The translations under genes were made by a program, and so were the position numbers. A stretch of DNA of 64,000 nucleotides from Levilactobacillus mulengensis (lineage in GTDB: Bacteria > Bacillota > Bacilli > Lactobacillales > Lactobacillaceae): contig NZ_RHNW01000003.1 of the NCBI RefSeq assembly GCF_003946045.1, positions 186,001 to 250,000 on the forward strand, in the 5' to 3' direction. Under the pieces are notes generated by a model. The model made no database searches and had not been told where the DNA came from. It worked only from the letters and a program-made list of their open reading frames with translations. Below, in pieces: positions 57,284 to 64,000 of this stretch; positions within the stretch are counted from its first letter, which is position 1, and every line of letters begins with the position of its first letter.

Positions 57284-60034
57284 ATGTCGAAAGACCCGAA
57301 AGAAACAGTTACCACACCAACCGAAGCAGAAACCACTGACCCTGGACCCAGCCAGCAGTCGCCCCTATGGCAACGCTCGACTGAGTCCTTACTCGTCGAC
57401 TTTGCCACTAATGAAGATGCGGGATTGACCACCGCCGAGGCCGAAAAGCGGCTCAAGCAAAATGGTCCCAACGAGTTAACTGCCAAGAAGCAATCCAACC
57501 TGCTGCGCTTCTTGAAGCAGTTTAACAACTCCATCATCTACATCCTAGCGGCGGCTGCCCTGATGACGTTCTTCATGCACCATTACTCCGATTCCATTGT
57601 TATCGGGTTAGTGATCGTTGCGAACGCCTTTATTGGTTATTTCCAGGAACGCTCAGCGGATAATGCTTTGGACCGCATCAAGGCCCTACTGGTCTCCGAG
57701 GCCGTCGTAATTCGTGACGGTCAGAAAATAACGTTGCCGGCGCGTGAGCTGGTAACGGGGGACATCGTTCAACTGGAAGCCGGGGATACCGTCCCTGCCG
57801 ACTTGCGGTTGATCGACGCGGATAACTTAAAAATCCAAGAGTCGGCCTTGACCGGTGAAACGGACTCCGTGGAAAAGGGCGAAGACCCCTTAGACGTGGC
57901 GGACCTCGCATTAGCCGAACGAAGCAACCAAGCCTTTGCCTCAACCGCCGTGACCAACGGTTCTGGGCGAGGAATCGTGACCGTGACCGGGACGCAGACT
58001 GAAATTGGTCATATCCAACAAAATGTTGCCGAAGTTAAGCAACAGACCACACCATTGATGAAAAACTTAAACAGTTTAGGTTTAGGCTTATCCATCGCCA
58101 TTTTAATTGCGGCCGTGCTGCTATTTGTCCTGGGGATGATTACCCACGTCTACAGTTTGCCAACATTATTAATCGCCGTGATTACGATGGTCGTGGGGTC
58201 CATGCCTGAAGGCTTACCGGCCAGCACGTCGGTGGTCCTCGCCATGGGGACCCAGGCCATGACCAAGCAAAACGTTATCGTGAAGACGCTGCCCGCCGTG
58301 GAAACACTGGGGGCCGTCGACATCGTCAACACCGATAAGACCGGGACGTTGACCAAGAACGAAATGACCGTGACCGACATTTTAACGCCGCAGGATACCT
58401 ATACCGTCTCCGGGGTGGGCTACGATGCCGCGGGTCAGATTCAAAACGACGAGGGTCAAGACGTCGACTGGCAAGCCGACGGTGACCTGGAGTGGTTGGT
58501 CCAAATTGCCGGGCAGACCTCCGATGCCGAATTCCATGAGGAAGATGGCCAATGGGTGCTGACCGGGGAACCGACCGACGGGGCCTTAACCGCGCTCTAC
58601 CACAAGATGGTCGGTGCCGACCCAGATCCAGCTGAAATTGATTCCCTACCATTCGACTCCGCCATCCGGTACTCCGCGCGGCTGGTCGACTACCGCGGCC
58701 AACGTTACCTGTTGGTCAAGGGGGCCCCACAAACGCTGATTCGGTTGATGCAAGAACAGGGCGGAACCGTCGACGAAAACGCTTGGCAAAAACGTTTGTC
58801 TCAGTTAACGCAACAGGGTAAACGGGTGGTGGCCTTGGGGTATCAGCCGGTTGCCGCCGATGCCGACGAGGTCGATGACCTGCCAGTTGGGCAGAACTTC
58901 CATTTGGCCGGAATGGCTGGTATCATTGATCCCCCACGTCCTGGGGTAGCCGATGCCGTGCGGCAGTTACGTTATGCCGGCATCAAGGTTAAGATGATCA
59001 CCGGGGATGACCCGGAAACGGCCGCCGCCATCGCCGAACAGTTAAACCTGTCCGAGCAGGCGCGCGCCATTACCGGACCAGAATTGGCCCAGATGAGCGA
59101 TGCCGAATTGGCGTCACAGATTGATAAATACACCGTGTTTGCCCGAACGACGCCAGCCGATAAGCTGCGAATCGTGAAGGCCCAACAATCCCGTGGTCAC
59201 GTGGTTTCCATGACCGGTGACGGGGTCAATGATGCCCCTGCCCTAAAGCAGGCCGACATCGGGGTCGCCATGGGAATTCGGGGAACCGACGTTGCCAAGG
59301 ACTCCGCCGATATGGTGCTGGCCGATGACGACTTTACCTCAATCCTGGGCGCGGTTCGGGAAGGGCGGCACGTCTTCGATAACATTCGGAAGACGATTCG
59401 CTTCCTCCTCCCAACCAGTTTTGCCGAAGGGTTGATTGTGGTTCTGAGTATCCTGATGGACCAGGAGTTGCCGTTATTCCCAACCCAACTGTTGTGGATC
59501 AACATGGTGTCGGCCCTGACGATTCAGTTTGCCTTCATCTTCGAACCGGCCGAAAGCGGCATTATGAAACGGGGACCACGGGATGTGACGCGGGGGATTC
59601 TTTCCAAGCTAGACGTCTTCGAAGTCACCTACGTGTCGTTGCTGATTTCCGGGCTGGGGATGTTTGCCTACGACCTCTTAACGGGCCAAGGCCTCTCTGC
59701 TGTCATCGGCAGTACCATGACGCTGAACGTGATTATTTTCGGGAAGATTTTCTACCTATTCAACCTGCAAAATGACCACCCTGTGCTGTCGAAGTACTTC
59801 TTCAGAAATAAGATGAGTTTCGTGATTGTCGGCATCCTGCTGTTGCTGCAAGCCATGATCATTTACTGGCCAGCGATGCAGGGCGTCTTCCACACCACGT
59901 CCGTCAACTTCTTCTACGGTTGGGGCATCCCAATCATGGCCGGGGTCGCGGTCCTGGTGGTCACGGAAATTGCCAAGGCCATTCGCCATCGTCTCGACGC
60001 CAACACAATCACCCGCGAACAGCGGAATTTCTAA
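57284..60034 (+). CDS. P-type cation-transporting ATPase (P2-like)
   Basis: The 916-residue protein has an N-terminal cation-ATPase domain (LLVDFATNEDAGLTTAEAEKRL), TGETDSVEKG in the actuator, PEGLPAST in TM4 and the phosphorylation site DKTGTLT. GDGVNDAPALKQAD and a TM5-10 block follow. The fold is that of Ca/Mn or Na pumps. In TM6 the expected N-x-x-x-D is NMVSA, so an Asp used for Ca binding is missing and the ion is uncertain. AAAGGAAG precedes the ATG. A small membrane protein follows. Confidence 0.9.
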   Translation: MSKDPKETVTTPTEAETTDPGPSQQSPLWQRSTESLLVDFATNEDAGLTTAEAEKRLKQNGPNELTAKKQSNLLRFLKQFNNSIIYILAAAALMTFFMHHYSDSIVIGLVIVANAFIGYFQERSADNALDRIKALLVSEAVVIRDGQKITLPARELVTGDIVQLEAGDTVPADLRLIDADNLKIQESALTGETDSVEKGEDPLDVADLALAERSNQAFASTAVTNGSGRGIVTVTGTQTEIGHIQQNVAEVKQQTTPLMKNLNSLGLGLSIAILIAAVLLFVLGMITHVYSLPTLLIAVITMVVGSMPEGLPASTSVVLAMGTQAMTKQNVIVKTLPAVETLGAVDIVNTDKTGTLTKNEMTVTDILTPQDTYTVSGVGYDAAGQIQNDEGQDVDWQADGDLEWLVQIAGQTSDAEFHEEDGQWVLTGEPTDGALTALYHKMVGADPDPAEIDSLPFDSAIRYSARLVDYRGQRYLLVKGAPQTLIRLMQEQGGTVDENAWQKRLSQLTQQGKRVVALGYQPVAADADEVDDLPVGQNFHLAGMAGIIDPPRPGVADAVRQLRYAGIKVKMITGDDPETAAAIAEQLNLSEQARAITGPELAQMSDAELASQIDKYTVFARTTPADKLRIVKAQQSRGHVVSMTGDGVNDAPALKQADIGVAMGIRGTDVAKDSADMVLADDDFTSILGAVREGRHVFDNIRKTIRFLLPTSFAEGLIVVLSILMDQELPLFPTQLLWINMVSALTIQFAFIFEPAESGIMKRGPRDVTRGILSKLDVFEVTYVSLLISGLGMFAYDLLTGQGLSAVIGSTMTLNVIIFGKIFYLFNLQNDHPVLSKYFFRNKMSFVIVGILLLLQAMIIYWPAMQGVFHTTSVNFFYGWGIPIMAGVAVLVVTEIAKAIRHRLDANTITREQRNF

Positions 60035-60083
60035 TCAATTCCTAGTGGATGAGACGTTGTGGCGGTAAAAATAGGTGATCAAA

Positions 60084-60251
60084 ATGAAACGAAAAATTAG
60101 GTGGGTGCCCATCGGCATCATGGTACTGGCGGCGGTGATCGTTGACCTCAGTCGCCACAGCCTACCGGACTGGTTAGTGACGGGATTCACGGTCGTGTGG
60201 CTGCTGATTGTTGCCGTCGGCCTGTACCGAATGGTTACCCTTAAACGTTAA
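60084..60251 (+). CDS. Small two-helix membrane protein
   Basis: The 55-residue protein starts at ATG after AGGTGAT, 49 bp after the ATPase stop and before its terminator, so it is probably co-transcribed. It has two hydrophobic segments (PIGIMVLAAVIVDLS and LVTGFTVVWLLIVAVGLY) with basic ends (MKRKIRW, TLKR). Small proteins of this form often regulate neighbouring pumps; here that is only a guess. Confidence 0.65.
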   Translation: MKRKIRWVPIGIMVLAAVIVDLSRHSLPDWLVTGFTVVWLLIVAVGLYRMVTLKR

Positions 60252-60257
60252 TATGGA

Positions 60258-60290
60258 GGAGCTCAGTCGTTATGGCTGGGCTCTTTTTTT
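60258..60290 (+). terminator. Terminator of the ATPase operon
   Basis: GAGCTCAGTC and GGCTGGGCTC form a stem followed by seven T residues. Confidence 0.88.
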
Positions 60291-60422
60291 CTGTTGGAGT
60301 AGAAATGACAGTTGAGATCCAGTTGGTGAGTCCACAGAGTGCTGAAATATTTAGAATATAACAATTCGTGACTAAGGGCAGAGAACCGTTGTGTGTCTGG
60401 GGCTAAACAAAGTGTAGCCGCA

Positions 60423-60591
60423 GGGATGGTGAAAATAGGCTTAGCCGTAGGAATTGCCTTAGTGGCCGGCTAGGCCGCTTAGGCAATTGGTATCTTTGAG
60501 ACGCGATTCTTAGTGGCTCAAAGTAAGGGGGAAGACCGCTCTTTGGCTTCCGTCGTCCGCCTACAGCATTCCGGCCTATTTTCACTATCCC
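60423..60591 (+). repeat. Structured intergenic repeat C3
   Basis: GGTGAAAATAGGC pairs with GCCTATTTTCAC. Inner stems are AATTGCCTTAG/CTTAGGCAATT, CTTTGAG/CTCAAAG, and GGAAG/CTTCC around ACCGCTCTTTGG. It runs into CCCGGAGGC and is followed by A9 in the same orientation. Confidence 0.85.
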
Positions 60592-60616
60592 GGAGGCAGC
60601 AAGAAAAGTCGGTGAG

Positions 60617-60915
60617 TTGATTAGAGCCAGGGCCAACGATGTTCCTAGAAAGGCCAACGATTGTGTGAGTGACCAGAGGCGGGTCAAGGTGCTCAGCTGT
60701 GTCGATGGTCTTGGCTGAGGCCTTTTTCAGCCTAGAGCATGGGGCGACCTTGGAAACACGCGTTTCTTAGCGTGATTTCAAGGCGAGGCGGAAGACCGTT
60801 CCTCAGGCTGGAGCCGGCCCCCACAGCAGGGCACCTTGAACCCGCCGCCGGGAACGGGTGCCAGCCACCACCTGAATTTCTAGGAATATTTTGGGAAACC
60901 TCTGGCTCTAATCAA
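60617..60915 (+). repeat. Structured intergenic repeat A9 (longest outer stem)
   Basis: TTGATTAGAGCCAG is perfectly complementary to CTGGCTCTAATCAA at the ends, and TTCCTAGAAA to TTTCTAGGAA inside. The covarying stem is CAAGGTGCTC with GGGCACCTTG. The 3' stem reaches the likely -35 region of pepD, whose -10 is TATACT at 60926-60931. Confidence 0.88.
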
Positions 60916-60957
60916 AACTTAATCCTATACTGGTAAGAAAGGGGGCGGAACAACAAA

Positions 60958-62379
60958 ATGTTGAAGAAGAGTTCCGATTGTACCGAGATTTTAGTGGGTA
61001 AGGCCGCCAGTATTGACGGTTCTACCATTGTGGCGCGTAACGAGGACGGTTACGGCCCGATTAATCCAATTAAATTTGTGGTCCACCCAGCGACGGACCA
61101 ACCGGGCGCATCGTTTACGTCAATTACTACTGGCGTCAACGTTCCCTTACCCGATCACGCTTTCCGCTACACAGGCACGCCACAGGCCGACCAGAGCGAT
61201 GGCCAGTACGAAGAATCTGGGATCAACGAGTTTAACGTGGGGATGAGTGCCACCGAAACCACGGCCACGAACGCTCGCGTCTTGGGCTACGACCCACTGG
61301 TTGACGATGGCATCAACGAAGAGGCCATGGTTACCTTAGTTCTGCCATACATCAAGAGCGCTAAAGAAGGGGCCCAACGCCTGGGTGCCCTGCTCGAAAA
61401 GTACGGGACTGGCGAAAGCAACAGTATCGCCTTTAACGATAACGATGAAATTTGGTATCTTGAAACGGCCGGTGGTCACCACTGGGCCGCGATGCGGTTG
61501 CCAGAAGATAGCTATGCCATCGCGCCTAACCAGACGTTGATGCAAGAGGTCGACCTTAATGATACCGACAACTTTTTGGTTGCCACGGACCTGGTCGACT
61601 TCGTAGAAAAGAATCACTTGAACCCGACACCGGGCAGCTTTAACTTCCGCGAGATCTTTGGCACCCACGGCGAAGACGATGCTTACTACAACACGCCACG
61701 GACCTGGTACGGCCAAAAGCTGTTCAATCCAGAAATTACGGACCAACAGCCGACCGACCAAGACATGCTGTTTACCCGGGTACCCGCTAAGAAATTAGCG
61801 ATTGAAGACGTCCAGTTCTTCTTGAGTTCCCACTACAACGGCACGCCTTACGATCCATTTGGCACCTACGCTTCCGGCTCGGCTGACGACCAGAAGAAGT
61901 ACCGGCCAATCGCCATGGACCGGAACCAATGCTCATCCATTTTGCAAATTAGAAATGATGTTCCGGCCAATCACGCGGCGATTCAATGGATTGCCATGGG
62001 CTTCTTCGCCTATGCACCCTATGTACCATTCTTTACCAACATCAAGGATACGCCGGTGGACTACCAAAACACCACTACTGACGTCGATGTTGAGAATGTT
62101 TACTGGCTAAATAAGACGTTATCTGTTATCATTGAACCACATTTCCACGAATATGTGGAAGCCGTCAATGCCTTCCGTGAAGGTTGCCAGTCCTACGCCC
62201 GTTCCCGGGTTGCAGCGACCGACGCAGCCATCACGGGCGACGCGACGGACTTCTTGACGCAGAGTAACGCTGAAACGGCCGGCGAAATTTCTAAACGGAC
62301 GCATCAATTGTTCGATGACCTGGTCAAGCACGGCTTGTTATTATCCAAGACGGCTTGGGAAAAGGGTCAGAACCTCTAA
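60958..62379 (+). CDS. pepD: C69-family dipeptidase
   Basis: The 473-residue protein begins with a short pro-segment and Cys8, the N-terminal nucleophile (SSDCTEILVGKAASIDGSTIVARNEDG). The PepD/DipA pattern continues with GINEFNVGMSATETT, GESNSIAFNDNDEIWYLET and FFLSSHYNGTPYDPFG. Cytoplasmic dipeptidases of this Ntn-hydrolase family are common in lactobacilli. GGGGGCGG precedes the ATG. The promoter overlaps the end of repeat A9. Confidence 0.92.
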   Translation: MLKKSSDCTEILVGKAASIDGSTIVARNEDGYGPINPIKFVVHPATDQPGASFTSITTGVNVPLPDHAFRYTGTPQADQSDGQYEESGINEFNVGMSATETTATNARVLGYDPLVDDGINEEAMVTLVLPYIKSAKEGAQRLGALLEKYGTGESNSIAFNDNDEIWYLETAGGHHWAAMRLPEDSYAIAPNQTLMQEVDLNDTDNFLVATDLVDFVEKNHLNPTPGSFNFREIFGTHGEDDAYYNTPRTWYGQKLFNPEITDQQPTDQDMLFTRVPAKKLAIEDVQFFLSSHYNGTPYDPFGTYASGSADDQKKYRPIAMDRNQCSSILQIRNDVPANHAAIQWIAMGFFAYAPYVPFFTNIKDTPVDYQNTTTDVDVENVYWLNKTLSVIIEPHFHEYVEAVNAFREGCQSYARSRVAATDAAITGDATDFLTQSNAETAGEISKRTHQLFDDLVKHGLLLSKTAWEKGQNL

Positions 62380-62552
62380 TTTCTGTTTAGCTTCACTAGT
62401 CTATCCTCTGACTAAGGAAAATTTGGCGTTACTCGTGCGTAATCGTTAACTCCAGCAATGGATTTGACATAAAAGGGTGGTGGATGAATTTTTATTCACG
62501 CCTGATGGAGTAGGGACTTAAAAGTTGAGGATAGATATAGGAGGAGACAACT

Positions 62553-63554
62553 ATGAAATGGGCGAAGTTAATCCTGGCTAGTGTGGCAGGGCTGAGTTTA
62601 TGGGGCGGCGTGACGACGGCAAGTGCGGCCAAAAAGGTCACGTTACCCGCGTACCCGAAGCAACGGGTGTTTACGTTTAAAGCCAAGGGCACCAAGGTTT
62701 ATAGTTATCCCCGCGCGGCGTATAAGCACAGTAGCGTGTTGGGAACGGATCAGAGCACCGCGAAGCAGTGGACGGTCGACAAGGTGGTTACCGTCAAAGG
62801 GCAACGCTACGTGCGTTTAGCCCAGGTAAGTGCCAAGTCGTTGCCGCACGGGACGATTGTGCCGAACGCCTCTAAGGCCAGTGTGAAATTGGTCGGGGGA
62901 TATGTCGCGTTGAATAAGCTGAAATTTCATCAACGGATTGCGAGCATGAAGTCGGTGAAGAAGACGGCTTACTGGACGCCAACGACTAACCACGATTTCT
63001 GGAGCATGCCCGCCCATTCTTTAGGGCAAACGGCGGCGAGCCACTACGGTCACACGTATGGCTACCGGACGTTGTACGCGGTCGAATCGTTAACGACCAC
63101 CAGCAAGAAGCACTACTTGTACTTCGAAACGACTGATGGCAAGGCGATTGGCTGGTTGCCAAAGAGTGCTGTGATCAAGGGGCAATACCCCGACTTACTG
63201 AAGCGGGAACTGGGCCGGAACCTGTCCGCGGATTCGACGGCGTTAACCACCGTTGATAAGGCGGGCCACGTGAAGGTCGGTGTTGCCCTGAAGGCGGGGC
63301 AAGTCCAACGGGTTGCCCTCCTGAAGCAAAACAGTGAGACGGCGGTTTACGATTTTGTTGCCGGCAAGGCCGTTAAGCTCACGACGCGGACGTCAACGGG
63401 CAAGGTCAAGCAGACCACGGCCGTGACGCAAACCACGAAGAACCTGAAGTTCAAGGCCCAATCGGATTTTGATATTCAGGGGTACACCTACAACGTGAAG
63501 GTCACGCCAGCCGGTAAGGTCAGCGTGATGAGCGTCGGCGGGTGGATGGCGTAA
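62553..63554 (+). CDS. Secreted protein with SH3/GW-like modules
   Basis: The 333-residue protein starts at ATG after AGGAGGAG. A signal peptide (KLILASVAGLSLWGGVTTASA) is followed by modules resembling bacterial SH3/GW repeats (KVYSYPRAAYKHSSVLG...KVVTVKGQRYVRL; KTAYWTPTTNHDFWS...HYLYFETTDGKAIGWLPKSAV). The C-terminal 100 residues are Thr/Lys rich. It probably binds the cell wall; there is no catalytic motif. It is monocistronic. Confidence 0.8.
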   Translation: MKWAKLILASVAGLSLWGGVTTASAAKKVTLPAYPKQRVFTFKAKGTKVYSYPRAAYKHSSVLGTDQSTAKQWTVDKVVTVKGQRYVRLAQVSAKSLPHGTIVPNASKASVKLVGGYVALNKLKFHQRIASMKSVKKTAYWTPTTNHDFWSMPAHSLGQTAASHYGHTYGYRTLYAVESLTTTSKKHYLYFETTDGKAIGWLPKSAVIKGQYPDLLKRELGRNLSADSTALTTVDKAGHVKVGVALKAGQVQRVALLKQNSETAVYDFVAGKAVKLTTRTSTGKVKQTTAVTQTTKNLKFKAQSDFDIQGYTYNVKVTPAGKVSVMSVGGWMA

Positions 63555-63575
63555 AGGCTAATTAACTGAAATTAA

Positions 63576-63626
63576 AAATAGGTCAGCGTGTTTGAGAGAA
63601 ATTCTCAAATACGCTGACCTTTTTCG
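63576..63626. terminator. Bidirectional terminator
   Basis: AGGTCAGCGTGTTTGAGA and TCTCAAATACGCTGACCTTTTT form a long stem between the convergent secreted-protein and ATPase genes. Confidence 0.88.
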
Positions 63627-63643
63627 TGACGTTCAATGGTGGA

Positions 63644-64000
63644 TTATAAGTGTTCTCCCGCTGCTAAACAATCCGCACGCAACAGTTCGTAGATTTCCGC
63701 CTTCAGTGGTGCTTGTGTCGCCAGCCAGGCACGGTCGCGGGTGACCGGTGTCAGGGCGATGTCTTGAACCACGTGGGCCGGCCGTGCCGACAACACGAGA
63801 ATCCGGTCGGACAGGTAAATGGCCTCCTCGATGTCGTGGGTGACCAGCAAGGTCGTCCGTTTCAAATCGGCCGGCAGTCCCAGTAACCAGTCCTGCATCA
63901 GTCCCCGAGTCATTGCGTCCAGTGCCCCGAACGGTTCGTCCAGCAGGCGGTAGTCGGCCGGGTTGAGCATGGTTCGCAACAGGGCGACGCGTTGCCGCAT
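63644..64000 (-). CDS. ABC importer ATPase of the nitrate/sulfonate/taurine type, truncated by window
   Basis: The visible 118 residues are the C-terminal half of an SsuB/TauB/ThiZ-like ATPase: the tail of the signature (MRQRVALLRTML), Walker B YRLLDEPFGALD and H-loop VTHDIEEAIYLSDRI. The Met at the window edge is almost surely internal, since the signature normally reads SGGMRQR. The substrate (aliphatic sulfonate, nitrate or a thiamine precursor) cannot be told without the neighbours. Confidence 0.88.
   Translation of the reverse strand: MRQRVALLRTMLNPADYRLLDEPFGALDAMTRGLMQDWLLGLPADLKRTTLLVTHDIEEAIYLSDRILVLSARPAHVVQDIALTPVTRDRAWLATQAPLKAEIYELLRADCLAAGEHL

Noticed and set aside
6940-60915. 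Integron attC array as explanation for the structured repeats
   Set aside because: attC sites also fold and vary in sequence, but there is no integrase, no GTTRRRY core sites and no uniform orientation along a cassette array; copies face genes from both sides.
6940-60915. CRISPR array
   Set aside because: Copies are scattered over 54 kb, are 137-299 bp long and have no regular spacers or cas genes.
6940-60915. Insertion sequences
   Set aside because: No transposase ORF or remnant was found next to any copy or elsewhere in the window.

Overview
The window (about 52% G+C by eye, no rRNA) looks like chromosome from a heterofermentative lactobacillus of the Levilactobacillus type. Supporting signs are the WxL/DUF916 surface-protein operon, an extracellular arylsulfotransferase-like lipoprotein, the Met T-box in front of a MetE-like gene, C69 dipeptidase and M20 peptidase genes, frequent TTG starts and AGGAGG ribosome-binding sites. 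The genus is inferred, not proven.

Layout. 1-6.9 kb: a VOC-family protein (5' end cut by the window), a structured non-coding stretch, a pentapeptide-repeat protein, a LacI-type regulator, tRNA-Gln, a nucleoside hydrolase with a cre-like site, a YoaK-family membrane protein, and a MerR regulator divergent from an alcohol dehydrogenase. 6.9-13 kb: repeats, an arylsulfotransferase-like lipoprotein, glycerate kinase, a membrane-anchored MerR regulator and a degenerate arginase-fold protein. 13-20 kb: an MqsRA-like toxin-antitoxin pair, an NlpC/P60 remnant, a secreted C39-like peptidase, an isochorismatase-type hydrolase, a secreted protein, an orphan RelB-like antitoxin, and a PadR-DUF1700-DUF4097 operon. 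20-29 kb: a dihydrouridine synthase, an ABC exporter, FabV-type enoyl reductase, flavodoxin, GNAT acetyltransferase and an amino-acid permease. 29-42.7 kb: an unknown basic protein, a three-gene WxL surface operon, an M20 peptidase, an Lrp regulator, an OpuC-type osmolyte importer, an orphan HicB-like protein and a Met-T-box-controlled MetE-like enzyme. 43-56 kb: two phosphorus-scavenging operons, ugpC-A-E-B-glpQ (glycerophosphodiesters) and phnD-C-E-E plus a cytosolic phosphoesterase, each preceded by 11-bp-phased TTTAC boxes resembling PhoP sites; between them a divergent MarR/FMN-reductase pair. 56-64 kb: a quinone oxidoreductase, a P-type ATPase with a small membrane protein, a C69 dipeptidase, a secreted SH3-like protein and the end of an SsuB/TauB-type ATPase.

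The most unusual feature is a dense family of 17 structured intergenic repeats (137-299 bp, no ORF), in three related subfamilies named here A (9 copies), B (5) and C (3). Each folds into a long closing stem with conserved inner hairpins. Stem sequences differ between copies but stay complementary (covariation), while loop motifs such as ACCGCTCTTTGG are kept. Every copy also points the same end, the one near GGAGGC, towards the nearest gene, whether at its start or its stop, so that several genes or operons are bracketed by inward-facing copies. I do not recognise this family. It is the best candidate for an undescribed system here.
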